Of a stretch of 29,791 nucleotides of DNA, positions 21,401-29,111 are shown in pieces. The stretch is taken from the NCBI RefSeq assembly GCF_000485595.1, contig NW_014577809.1, forward strand, positions 49,684 through 79,474. The letters run 5' to 3'. Both the position numbers and the translations under genes were made by a program. A model generated the notes under the pieces. It searched no databases and was not told the origin of the DNA. It was given only the letters and a program-made list of their open reading frames with translations. The stretch comes from Priapulus caudatus (lineage: Eukaryota; Priapulida; Priapulimorpha; Priapulimorphida; Priapulidae). How positions within the stretch are numbered: position 1 is the first letter of the stretch; every line of letters starts with the position of its first letter.

Positions 21401-24400
21401 TGATCATAATAACGAGCCGATCAATGTGCAGACTGATGATGAGGGTCGCGCTTTCCAGATAGCCGTCGATAGTCGTGGGAAGCCTCTATTGCTGGCGTAC
21501 AGCGATGATGGCAGGAAGATGGCCGTTGATGGGCAAGGAAAACCGGTGAAAGTTGAGGTCGATTCATCTGGCCAGCTTCTCCTGGTTGCTCTGGATTCCC
21601 GCTCCAATTCTTTATACGTTGCCCTTGATTCTGAGAAGAGAAAGGTACTGTTCGACTCCAAAGGCCGTCCATTAAACATAGCTTCGGACAGTAATGGAAG
21701 CCCTCTGTCATTCCAGTATGACCTAACGAAGTCACGGTTAAGCATGACAGACAAGAATTCGTCATCTCCAGTCGCAATTGATTCTGAAGGATTTCCACTC
21801 TACGTGGCAAACGATTATCAAGGTGCTCTAGTTATCACTGATTGTCATGGTAGTCCAATGGATGCACACCCTGACATGAACAGTGTCAGACTTCAAGTTG
21901 TTCTCGATAGGACTGGAAACCCGGTAAGGATAGCGTCCGACTCACAGGGAAGGGCTGTGTGCCTCGCAATTGGACATGTAACAGGTGACCTGCTACCTCA
22001 CAAAGTTGCCTCTGAGGTGCAACGGCCAATGGAGACAGATATCGACGCAATCATTGACATTCCTCAACAGCAGGTCGTGCCAGAAACTGCCCAAGAGCCG
22101 CGTAAAGCTAAAATTTCGAATAAGTTGGATGAAGCTACCGGCAACCAAGCATTTCCTGCTAAGAAGACGGATCCTGAGTTACCAAGCTTCTCCAGAGCAT
22201 CTCCAGAAAATGTTCGAGAGCCGAGTAAAGCTAAAACGTCGAATAAGTTGGATGAAGCTACCAGCAACCAAGCATTTCCTCCTAAGAAGACGGAGCCTGA
22301 GTTATCAAGAGTCTCTCCTCGAAAGAGTCTAGACGACCAGAGCGTGAAGGCCACTCGACTCACGCGCGCGGAATTTGACGTGGATACCGCGCTCTGGGAT
22401 GGTAAGCCTGAAAGCAAGACAAGTCTATACAAGAGCTTGCCCGCACTCATCACAGAGGAGGTGGCGAAAACAATTCAAGTCAAAGACACGTCCTATTTTG
22501 TGAAACAAGATCATGGAACTATCGTGATAGAGCTACAGATGGTAAGCAACGAAAGAAACCCTAAGCCTAGTCGGACGAAGAGTGCCGATGACATATTGGC
22601 AGTGTTGGAGGCGTCGGAACATGACACGAGCGTTCCAAGATTCCTGCGGAAGGCTCCCGTTACTCCAGGCACGCCGGGAGATGATGACGTGTTTGTTTTG
22701 CCTGGTAACCAAACGGTACCTCTTCATGCGTCGACACCGAGAACAATACCGCTGCAAATCGCGACTCGTGACATTTCCATAGATGACATCGAAATCGGGG
22801 AATATGATCCGGTGAATGATCCTTGCAACGAAGAACTGATGAAGGTAATTATCTATTAGTTAGCCTAGGTACAACCTTTTCATGTTAACAACAGTAATGT
22901 TTCAATATTCTAATAAATGATCTTATATAAAATAATTTAATTTAATTTAATCATTTATGAAACGAAATTTAGTGTATTGTAATCTAATGTTATATGATAT
23001 GATATGACACGACATGACATCACCACATCACCACATCATCACATCACATCACATCACACATCACATCACAAATCACATCACATCACATCACACATCACAT
23101 CACATCACATCACATCACACATCACATCACATCACATCACATCACATCACATCACATCACATCACATCACATCACATCACATCACATCACATCACATCAC
23201 ATCACATCACATAATATAATATAATATGTAACGGTGATGCGTAAGTAATGTGTGGCCAAGTTTACACAAAATGCAACAAGCATTCCTAATACCGTATAAT
23301 AAATTTATCTATAACTACAGCGTGTGATCTACATTTGCTATTTAAGGTATCTTTTGAGGAAGCTGTCGACAACATGTTAGACCTCGCGCCAAGTCGACCG
23401 GAGACCCCTGTTGAGGAGTACATAGCTGAAGCTGTGGAGAGGGGCCGCCCCACCCACGCTCACACACACTACAAGTCGCTCACCAGCATCAGCCCCGGAG
23501 ATCTTGATCAGACACACGACCACACATTTCAAGACCTGAAGGTATGACTATTAATAGCGTCGGACTTCAGTCATCCAACACAGATCGATAGGCAGTTGTA
23601 TGCTACTTCTGTAGATAGGCTCCAGCTTACACTCATAGCTCGATGTGGTTATCAGCAACGTTAACCACGTCTGTTGGAAGTTAGTATGGATCGTCGACGA
23701 CTGGAATAGTGTTTCCGTAAGGACAACGATATATGGTTTGCAGCTGGTATCGTCCTGGCGAATAAGAATGCGCTTACGATTATGCTACTACCACCACGCC
23801 ATTATTCGCCCATTCATCTCATGATTCCCCGATTCGTATAATTTGTTTGTCCTCTCAATTTTAATTGAATAGTGGGCATGTATGCTTGATAATGATCTCT
23901 GACTATAGCGCTATTATCAATTTAAATCGACATAATTAATAATTACGTAAGATATTCATTACTAACCTACAATAGGAATGATGTAAGATATAATTGGCGT
24001 ATTTACTTTCGTTATTGTTACGCCGCCGGGTCTGAAATACGCACGATAGTGAAACCAATCCAGCCGAGCTCACCGCAATATTTTCCTACTCGTTTTTTCT
24101 ACGAATATTTGTATGATTTCTTTTACTATTTCTCGCTCCAGGTGGTGAAAAGCCAGAGCACGAGTTACCTGGAGCCAAGCGTCGGCTCGCTGGACGACCT
24201 ACTCAACGTCGAGTGCACGAGTCGCGACGCGTGGAAGAAGGCGACGCAAGACCCGAAGCACATCGACAGGTACATCAAATCCGACGACGTCGTCGTGCGC
24301 TGTCGCAACTCGCGCTGCGGCCGCGCCAGCGGCCACGACGACGCTCGCGATACCTACAAATCCTGCTTCAACTGCTACACGTACTACTGCAGCAAGCAGT

Positions 24401-24897
24401 GCCGCAAGGAGCACTGGGAGAGCCACAAGCGGCGCTGCACGTTCGCGCGCGTCAACACGCTCTGCAAGCGCGTCTGCCAGAAGGCGATGACGGACCGCTG
24501 GGTCGTGCGTCAGCTGTCGCGCATCGCCGCCAACGGCTGGCGCAAGCACGGCAAGGGCTGCGTTGTGCTGAATCTGAGCAGCGTCGACACGGGTCACGAG
24601 TTCGTGCGCTCGGGCCTGCAGCCGTCGGCGCCCAACTTCTACTACCTGCCCGTCGCGAAGCTGCACCGCGAGAACCAGGGCATGCACCAGAGGGCGCTGA
24701 CGCTCATGTGCAAGCAGTACAATCCGGCAGAGCGGTTTGTACTCAACGTGACCATTATTCCGGGCATCAGCATGCCAGACAAGGACATGCCGAGCAAGTT
24801 CAAGGGCACGACGGTGAAGAAGTGCGTGAAAATCTGGCTCGACGTCGAACCAGCACCCGCGCCGAAAGCTCCCGTCCGTGACAGCGGTTTACTGTAG
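9492..24897 (+). CDS. Giant disordered, repeat-containing protein with C-terminal MYND zinc finger; join(9492..22844,23347..23541,24142..24897)
   Basis: Three exons join in phase 0 into about 4,767 residues. Exon 1 is open for 13.35 kb; its frame stops at 22857 only after a GTAATT donor at 22845. Splicing AAG/GTAATT to the next acceptor (TTTAAG/GTATCT at 23347), then AAG/GTATGA (23542) to CTCCAG/GTGGTG (24142), keeps the frame into the MYND exon. The start ATG at 9492 has A at -3 and G at +4 and follows an in-frame TAG near 9456. Order: hydrophobic segment (residues 29-49), acidic Ser-rich disordered region (about 50-2050), three tandem modules (about 2055-2500), RKRRRR plus acidic hinge (2543-2600), a 53-residue repeat array (about 2637-4161), linker, and MYND finger (4570-4615) with a 150-residue tail. 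SH3-ligand motifs and S/T-D-D-[IL] patches suggest a cytoplasmic scaffold. I do not recognise the family. Unspliced reading would give a 4,455-residue form without MYND. Confidence 0.88.
9576..9638 (+). other. Hydrophobic N-terminal segment (possible membrane anchor)
   Basis: Residues about 29-49 (VVAATITTVFAIIIACRLMLL) are uncharged apart from one Arg at 45, flanked by charged sequence on both sides, in an otherwise hydrophilic N-terminus. It could be a single membrane-spanning segment. It is not preceded by an n-region typical of a cleaved signal peptide, since the first 28 residues are strongly charged. Because MYND fingers work inside cells, an anchor would have to leave the huge C-terminal part cytosolic. 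The Arg makes it borderline. Confidence 0.5.
10386..10427 (+). repeat. Poly-serine codon repeat (TCA/TCG)n
   Basis: About 13 consecutive Ser codons (residues about 300-312) written mainly as TCA and TCG, inside the acidic, Ser-rich part of the giant protein. A second weaker Ser run lies near 11260-11300. Trinucleotide slippage probably makes its length variable. Confidence 0.85.
13263..14105 (+). repeat. Recent internal duplication in the giant exon (A...C / B-D)
   Basis: Segment A (13263-13396) recurs almost unchanged as B (13857-13990, offset 594 nt). Segment C (13743-13856) recurs as D (13992-14105, offset 249 nt). The order A-spacer-C versus B-D, now directly adjacent, means an A-to-C block duplicated in frame and the second copy then lost its spacer of about 346 bp. 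The encoded motifs include LLASTVPTAIQQV and EDLPAGYFDGHLEIAT. Frame is preserved throughout. Confidence 0.9.
14487..14920 (+). other. Cluster of SH3-ligand proline motifs
   Basis: The frame encodes PVPKPR twice (residues about 1666 and 1703), matching the PxxxPR pattern bound by CIN85/CD2AP-type SH3 domains. It also encodes KPPPLPPKPK (about 1793-1802), a class II PxxPx[KR] ligand, and PTLPPKR a little further on (near 15150). Disordered flanks make them accessible. Binding itself is inference. Confidence 0.6.
15661..16986 (+). repeat. Three tandem copies of a 150-167 residue module in the giant protein
   Basis: Each copy has a PIYAN motif (about 15661, 16185, 16648), a variable linker, then a conserved block of about 70 residues. 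The blocks begin near 15825, 16326 and 16773 (residues 2112, 2279 and 2428). They share T-[IL]-[IV]-Y-V-R-E-x-Q-T-I-Y, then G-x-I-x-E-K-T-P-V-T-D-A-x-F, then M-[SP]-P-x-D-x-x-A-L-A-[KR]-A-[ST]-D-G-[EQ]-Y-V. Copies 2 and 3 are more alike than copy 1. The alternating strand-turn pattern suggests a small beta-rich fold with a helical tail. I do not recognise it. Confidence 0.9.
17118..17135 (+). other. Polybasic RKRRRR cluster before an acidic stretch
   Basis: Residues 2543-2548 are six basic residues, followed within ten positions by SDSDEEEEAVKK. This junction separates the tandem modules from the 53-residue repeats. It could be a nuclear localisation signal, a furin-type cleavage site if lumenal, or simply a charged hinge. 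The sequence alone does not decide. Confidence 0.5.
17400..21975 (+). repeat. About 26 units of a 53-residue protein repeat (each of four D-x-x-G-x-P sub-units)
   Basis: Residues about 2637-4161 are built from a unit of 53 residues that divides as 14+12+12+15. The pattern is P-L-x-[VM]-x-V-D-x-x-G-x-P-[IL]-x, then A-x-D-x-x-G-x-[PR]-[IV]-Y-[VM], then A-x-D-x-x-G-[KR]-x-[IV]-A-V-[DN], then x-x-G-x-P-L-x-[IV]-x-x-D-x-x-x-x. Five consecutive units between about 17998 and 18795 measure 53, 53, 53, 54 and 53. A few units lack one sub-unit (42 residues, for example near 17725 and 19310). Two non-repeat linkers interrupt the array, near 20010-20110 and 20700-20950. DNA identity between units is low, so the array is old and maintained at protein level. 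The strand-turn rhythm points to a beta-solenoid, beta-propeller or other all-beta stack. Confidence 0.92.
19611..19706 (+). repeat. 33-bp tandem repeat (three copies) inside the repeat domain
   Basis: Units begin at 19611, 19644 and 19677 and encode ESKPL-K/N-I-DADR three times with only one to four base differences. This is a recent slippage event of 11 residues, shorter than the normal 12-15 residue sub-unit, inserted in an otherwise ancient array. Confidence 0.92.
22095..22309 (+). repeat. Recent 41-codon tandem duplication in the linker before the exon end
   Basis: The 92-bp segment 22095-22186 recurs at 22218-22309 (offset 123 nt, exactly 41 codons) with a handful of substitutions. Both copies encode SNKLDEAT-x-NQAFP-x-KKT. 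Position 22330 onward leaves the duplicated part. Confidence 0.92.
22845..23346 (+). other. Intron 1 of the giant gene, with alternative-end signal
   Basis: Begins GTAATT and ends TTTAAG, phase 0, 502 bp. Reading past the donor adds VIIY and a stop at 22857-22859. An AATAAA lies at 22912-22917, so intron retention with early polyadenylation could yield a MYND-less isoform. Most of the rest of the intron is the pentanucleotide tract. Confidence 0.75.
23018..23213. repeat. (ACATC)n pentanucleotide microsatellite
   Basis: About 195 bp of ATCAC/ACATC units. It is imperfect (extra CACC and CACAA units) to about 23120, then essentially pure for about 19 copies to 23213. It occupies 40% of intron 1. 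The apparent open frames (His-Ile-Thr-Ser) are artefacts. Confidence 0.97.
23347..23541 (+). CDS. Exon 2 of the giant gene
   Basis: The 65 codons are in phase 0 at both ends, with acceptor TTTAAG/GTATCT and donor CTGAAG/GTATGA. The product begins VSFEEAVDNMLDLAPSRPET and ends DHTFQDLK. It is acidic with an amphipathic EEAVDNMLDLA segment, consistent with the short helix-like acidic patches elsewhere in the protein. The frame ends 2 codons into the following intron, supporting the donor. The polypyrimidine tract before the acceptor is weak. Confidence 0.75.
23542..24141 (+). other. Intron 2 of the giant gene
   Basis: 600 bp, GTATGA to TTTCTCGCTCCAG, with a good pyrimidine tract at the 3' end. 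No repeats or embedded genes seen. Confidence 0.75.
24142..24897 (+). CDS. Exon 3 of the giant gene: MYND-type zinc finger and C-terminal tail
   Basis: The exon encodes 251 residues plus TAG. A linker containing SVGSLDDLLNVE is followed by a MYND finger at exon residues 54-99. Its ligands are C54-x4-C59, C75-x2-C78, C83-x3-C87, H95 and C99, i.e. C-x3-C-x7-H-x3-C at the end, as in the family. The first pair is C-x4-C instead of the usual C-x2-C. MYND fingers bind proline-rich peptides of partner proteins. The 150 residues after it have alternating hydrophobic segments (VVLNLSS, FYYLPVAKL, RFVLNVTIIPGI, KCVKIWLDVEP) and look like a folded domain that I cannot name. The exon is much more GC-rich than its surroundings. 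Confidence 0.85.
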   Translation: MVKSQSTSYLEPSVGSLDDLLNVECTSRDAWKKATQDPKHIDRYIKSDDVVVRCRNSRCGRASGHDDARDTYKSCFNCYTYYCSKQCRKEHWESHKRRCTFARVNTLCKRVCQKAMTDRWVVRQLSRIAANGWRKHGKGCVVLNLSSVDTGHEFVRSGLQPSAPNFYYLPVAKLHRENQGMHQRALTLMCKQYNPAERFVLNVTIIPGISMPDKDMPSKFKGTTVKKCVKIWLDVEPAPAPKAPVRDSGLL

Positions 24898-25797
24898 ACG
24901 GCAGCGCGGCTGTGGTCGCGTCAGGGTAGACTCGCCCTCAGCGATGTATATAGTACACCGGGAGAGAATGAAAACAATCGTTTTCATCTATCTTTAATTG
25001 CGTCTGTTTTTTTTTATTCGCTCCCGATTATTGATTGTGAAAATATCTATTGATGTATTGAGATGTGTTCAGCATTATATACACAGGTGATTGCAATAAC
25101 TACATTCGGCGTTTTACATTAGAGACGAGGTAAAACGACTATTGCTGAACACTTTTTGGAAGTGATAATATAATTAGAACATGTAGTTGCCGATGTATGC
25201 GATGTTTACCCGAGATTGGGTAGGACCCCGTCCAGTAGTAAAACCATTTTATTTACTTGTAACTATATTTAGCGTTTGGATTATTATGGTGCGTATGACT
25301 TTAAACCTTGTATTTTACACGCCCGTGTAAACGGTGGTACTATAATACGATAGCATGGTGGATCTAAATATATGTGCTTGGGTATATAGTCTCGAAAGGC
25401 TGCTCTCTGAGTGTGTTAGAACTAAGATTTTTGACGTCCAGTGAACATTGAAACTACCGATATAGCTGTAACAGTTGGTGCATGACGATTGACCCCTTTA
25501 CTATCTCGAGGACTATATTTTTATGTATGCATCTCTAAAAACGTATTGGATGTGATATATTGCCGTGTTATTATTCGTAAATAAGTGATTGTTTGCGTTG
25601 TGGTGAAAATGTACGTATATGTTGTGGTACGAAATTGTTCATTCTTTCAACATCGACCTCTACGACGCGTTCTATCGATTTTTGTAATTATATATATGTT
25701 TATGTTTATACGCGAGCGATTGTATAATCAAGTTATATATCATGTACGCGAGGCACTACTAATATTTAACTGTATAAAACCCACTTAAAATAATAAA
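24898..25797 (+). other. Probable 3' UTR of the giant gene
   Basis: No coding potential follows the TAG. A small stem-loop (ATGAAAAC, loop AATC, GTTTTCAT at 24968-24987) sits 70 bases after the stop. The first AATAAA I find downstream is at 25792-25797, about 900 bases from the stop, so the UTR may be roughly 0.9 kb. Another AATAAA lies at about 26369. Confidence 0.5.
25792..25797 (+). terminator. Candidate poly(A) signal AATAAA
   Basis: AATAAA within TAAAATAATAAAAAGTG, followed within 30 bases by a T/G-containing stretch (GTATGTATTCG). It would serve the giant gene. Not unique in this A/T-rich region. Confidence 0.45.
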
Positions 25798-26760
25798 AAG
25801 TGCGTATGTATTCGCGTCATGATTGCGAATATTTCCCTACAAGTATCGACTAGCCTATGCGAAGCCGCACAGATGGTGTGTTTTTATCAGTTCGTCAGTC
25901 GCTGTCTGGAAGCAGGGTCTTTACTTATATATCGATCAGTAAAGTAATGTTTTAAATTCCACTTCTATCGTTCATCGGAAATATTTTCCCGAAAAATGTA
26001 GCAATTATACGTGGCTAGTCGGACCGCCAGGAAGGCTAACCGTGTATGTACTACACGTGTAATCGGCAACAACCATAGATTCACATATAGGATTAAAATC
26101 CCCGCATGGTTGTCGCCGTGTAAAGTTCCAGTTTATTATAATAAAAAAAATATCACGATATGTTCGTTTGACATTTCTTATGATTTTTCGAAACTTCTTT
26201 CGTAACTATTCTAAAAAAAGAATGCGATGTTACATGTAAATTTTAAGCGCAGTAATCGAAAATTCAGAATCCCTCTATTAATTTAACAAATAAACACAAT
26301 TTCACATCAATCAAACAGAATTATTAATCTAAATTTCTCAATAATAGCCTAAACAGTAAAATACCTTCAATAAAGTCAGCCACCCATAGAAATAGAAGCA
26401 GCAGTATATATAACGCTAAACCAGTATATTATTTCTATGAAGCCACCCTAACAGCAAATCAAAGTAGGAATAAGACACGAATTTAATTCCCATGCTTGCA
26501 CTATGCGATGCATCTGTGTGTAAATTAGCGCGTTGCTTCTCAAAGCGGAGCTGTCTGTATACAGTAATTGTTTCCTGCTTCACATCAGTGGCGAACAAGA
26601 CTTCATAGGTGCACGCCTGGGCTGTATATCATAACTTTATCCTTCTTTTATAATATACAGCTCAGTGGGAGGCGCGAGAGAATTATTGTATCGTACTGCC
26701 ACCTACTGGCAAGTTTATACAAATTCGCGTGTAATTCGATGGGCTGGTGTACTTATATCT
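25798..26760. other. Intergenic A/T-rich DNA
   Basis: No gene or RNA is supported. The motif CTGCCACCTACTGGC near 26697 echoes CTGCCATCTACT near 1522, perhaps fragments of a common repeat. Confidence 0.45.
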
Positions 26761-26763
26761 GTA

Positions 26764-26855
26764 GCAGGGGCGTAAATCCCGGGGGTGATGGGGGGATGCA
26801 TTCCTCCGCTCTTGAAGGAGGGGGGTGGCCTGTACAAATATCCCCCTGAGATTCA
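26764..26855. mobile_element. G-rich transposon-terminus-like sequence
   Basis: The stretch starts CAGGGGCGTAAATCCCGGGG, a form typical of hAT-type terminal inverted repeats, and continues with G-runs and CCCCCTGAGATTC. A second copy of this end was not found in the window. It introduces the transposon-derived region containing a BED-finger fragment. Confidence 0.4.
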
Positions 26856-26903
26856 AAAAAAAAGAAAAAAAAGAAAGAAGGAAGAAGAAGAAGAAAAAAG
26901 TAA
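26854..26903. repeat. A/G-rich low-complexity tract
   Basis: About 50 bp of poly-A, GAAA and GAA units. No coding. Confidence 0.85.
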
Positions 26904-26977
26904 GAAATGTGATTGTTTCAATTTCAGCATAAGGCATGAGAAATGAGTTTTTTTTAAATGTATGTATAACTGTATAG

Positions 26978-27130
26978 CCTACAGTACAATTCAGTGTTAA
27001 TCATGGCTATTGCATGGTATGCAAGACAGACTTTCAAGTAGGGCACGGAGGAAGGAGTGACTGCCAGAGGCATATAGTCTCTCAAAAGCATAAATGCTAT
27101 GCGGGTGCAGTGGAATCTACACCCAATTAA
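26978..27130 (+). pseudogene. Fragment of a BED-type zinc finger from a transposase-like protein
   Basis: An open stretch of about 50 codons encodes C-x2-C (27011-27022), then DFQVGHGGRSDCQRH and a second His six residues on (H-x5-H), followed by a stop at 27128. The arrangement Cys-x2-Cys, HGG-x-x-D and H-x5-H is the N-terminal finger seen in BED-finger hAT-related transposases and their domesticated relatives. No start codon, splice partner or catalytic domain follows in frame, so it is a relic. It may belong to the same former element as the C-terminal piece at 29314. Confidence 0.55.
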
Positions 27131-27186
27131 TATATCAAGCGCTGCAAAGAAGTCAAGACAGACAATTCTCTATCTTCACTTCTGCG

Positions 27187-27226
27187 ATTAATGGGATTAG
27201 GGTTAAATGGGATTAATGGGATTATT
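27187..27226. repeat. Short GGGATTAAT tandem with one TTAGGG-like unit
   Basis: Four units of ATTAATGGG or ATTAGGG type. Resembles degenerate telomeric sequence but is too short and impure to call so. Confidence 0.4.
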
Positions 27227-27460
27227 TAATTGAACACAATGTGCCTTTGAGGGCGACAGCACGTGTTTTTGTATGTTTGCAACCATACTTTTTGGCTATT
27301 TGTGAGTCTGGAAACATTTTCTTGAAGAGTTCATTTGCATGGTCTGCCGCCCTCTTTCTCACAATTTACAGGTAAGAATTGCAATAGCAGTACCATAGAG
27401 CACTAAGAGCAGCCAAGTTTTACTAAATCATATGGCTAATGAAACAATGCTGCTATTCGG

Positions 27461-27526
27461 TGTTATTACTGAACTATCAGCGATTACTGGCAGGAACCAG
27501 TAATCGCTGATAGTTCAGTAGTAACA
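27461..27526. repeat. 30-bp-stem hairpin with 6-nt loop
   Basis: TGTTATTACTGAACTATCAG (27461-27480) plus CGATTACTGG pairs with 27497-27526 with one mismatch in 30 around the loop CAGGAA. The stem is A/T-G/C mixed, so it is not a simple-sequence artefact. It resembles a pre-miRNA-like hairpin, a foldback MITE core or an inverted duplication formed by template switching. Confidence 0.9.
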
Positions 27527-27770
27527 CTGTGCACTTTAGTGAGTTCCCTTAGTTAAGTCTGTGAATGTGAACAAAATAATCATAGTGAGTCGTCTTGTAT
27601 CTGGTCCTTTAGAGTTTCACACACAAGCAATTGTTGTCTCTATAGCATAATGACAGTGACAGTCAATAACTGGCTTATTTATGAGAACACATTAAACTTA
27701 AACAGTACTAAGTACCCATGACCTCACAATAGTGTGATTGCAACCACTACCAGGGTCTCCAACCCTGTGA
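27527..27770. other. Non-coding DNA
   Basis: No gene supported. Follows the hairpin and precedes the G-rich repeat. Confidence 0.4.
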
Positions 27771-27799
27771 ACTCCAAATGCGGCACGAAATTGATGGAC

Positions 27800-27945
27800 G
27801 GAGGGGGGCGAAATTAACCTTGGCTGCCGCAGGCAGGCCTGCGTGCCGTAGGCATGCCAGTGGTAGGGGGGTCTGGGGGCATGCCCCCACAGAACATTTT
27901 GAAACATTTAAGCCATATTCCTGCAATCTGAGGCATACTGTGGGC
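27800..27945 (+). mobile_element. Diverged repeat copy, plus orientation (GGGGGCATGCCCCC type)
   Basis: It contains GGGGTCTGGGGGCATGCCCC near 27868-27887, followed by CAGAACATTTTGAAACATT and then CAATCTGAGGCATACTGTG. I associate this G-run, CATGC, C-run, ATTTTGAAA layout with a widespread invertebrate transposon end. A related block in opposite orientation lies at 28384-28500. Confidence 0.5.
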
Positions 27946-28383
27946 CATATTCTCATGTCTGATGACACTATCTCAACCCTAGACTCAACCCCACAAGTTA
28001 GGATTCAAAACACTTTTCATGACTTTTCAGAGAGCGTACACAGTAAGATGAATAACAGATCAATTAATGTTATAAAGATGTGAGTTATATACAGATGTTC
28101 ATATCAAGCACAAACACAAACGGAACTTAAATTTAAATTCGCATCTAGTTTGCTCTAATTATTCTCCAAAGTGAAAGTGTTTTATGATCTACTACTAATA
28201 AATCAGTTTAGTATATATTTGTATGCATGTTATGTGCACAAGAGGCATTGTTTTGTTTTTGAGTAATTGATGCTATTTACGTACTTGTCTAACTCTTATA
28301 ATTACTAAATTGTCATAATTTGGAAACTTGGTGAACTCTGAATGTACCAGGAGAAACCAAATTGAAAAAAAGATCATACTGTA
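27946..28383. other. Spacer between inverted repeat copies
   Basis: A/T-rich sequence without coding potential that would be the interior of a roughly 700-bp element if the flanking blocks are its ends. Confidence 0.35.
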
Positions 28384-28500
28384 ATCCAAATGTGTCTGTT
28401 TACTGCAGCTCAGAATACACCAGATTGCGTCTCAGAGCATCTAGGTTTAAAAAAAAAATTTGGGGGTTGAGCCCAAACCCCCGCCCGCACACCGCCACGG
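28384..28500 (-). mobile_element. Diverged repeat copy, minus orientation
   Basis: On the minus strand this reads GGCGGGGGTTTGGGCTCAAC, CCCCAAATT, a T run, AAACCTAGATGCTCTGAG, then CAATCTGGTGTATTCTGAG. It aligns block by block with 27868-27945. Together the two look like the inverted ends of a single element, or two independent insertions. Confidence 0.5.
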
Positions 28501-28689
28501 CCTGTTGCCAAAGCATTTGGGCCTGTTACTATCAAAGATAATGAAAACCCTGTGCATGGGGGTACCGTGGACTGGGGAGGAGAAAAACGAAGTAAAACTA
28601 AAACCTTTCCCACAAGCTCCCCCGACATTCCTAGAGCTTGAGATATATTATTTGACCAACTCTAAGTTACATGTATGCTGTTAATGCCA

Positions 28690-28880
28690 AGGATTATTTA
28701 GCTCATCTGACATAGTCAGATGCAGCTTGTAGAATCGCATGAGCGTGCGTCCGTGCGTGCGTGCGTCTGGCCGTCCGTCAACAGTTGGGCACAAATCTAA
28801 ACGGCTCGACGTACGGATCCGAAAACGAGTTGTGATGTTGAAGCTGGGGGTCAAAGGTCAAAGGTCGAGAGGTGTAAAAG
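28690..28880. mobile_element. Repeat with CATCTGAC hairpin head and GTCCGT tract
   Basis: It begins with TTTAGCTCATCTGAC-ATA-GTCAGATG (8-bp stem, 3-nt loop). It continues with GCATGAGCGTGCGTCCGTGC, CCGTCCGTCAACA and ends in a direct AAAGGTC AAAGGTC. This order (hairpin head, GTCCGT run, GTCAACA) resembles a repeat family I know from mollusc-type genomes. Assignment is from memory of layout only. Confidence 0.4.
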
Positions 28881-28911
28881 AAGGGGGAACATTCCCTCTT
28901 TAACTTAAGGC

Positions 28912-28982
28912 CCTGGTTCCCAACCGGGGGTACTAGTACCCCCTGGGGGTACCAGCGAAAACCACAGGGGGTACCTGGGAAG
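28912..28982. mobile_element. hAT-like terminal region
   Basis: The stretch begins CCTGGTTCCCAACCGGGGGT, close to the GGTTCCCAACC terminus shared by many hAT elements. It goes on with the palindrome GGGGGTACTAGTACCCCC and two further GGGGGTACC units (near 28944 and 28967). It lies 330 bp before the transposase C-terminal segment, so the element could be an internal-deletion derivative that kept its 5' end and the 3' part of its gene. Confidence 0.5.
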
Positions 28983-29111
28983 CCTCTTATACAATTTAAA
29001 AAAAGTAGTGCTATATAATAATCAGCGAGTGATTCAGGCATCTCTATCAACAGTGCCAACAAATCATGGTTTTCGGTCGAGGCAAGCAAGCAACAGAGTG
29101 GTACCTTCCGC

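Noticed and set aside
17400-21975. YD/RHS-type toxin repeats
   Set aside because: The units lack the YD core and the period (53, divided 14+12+12+15) differs from RHS/YD repeats of about 20-30 residues; nothing else suggests a toxin.
24199-24881. Long Arg/Ala-rich frames on other frames of exon 3
   Set aside because: They are shadows created by the high GC content of the MYND exon.
25585-25788. 67-codon hydrophobic frame near the poly(A) signal
   Set aside because: A/T-rich UTR-like sequence; the hydrophobicity comes from codon composition and there is no support for translation.
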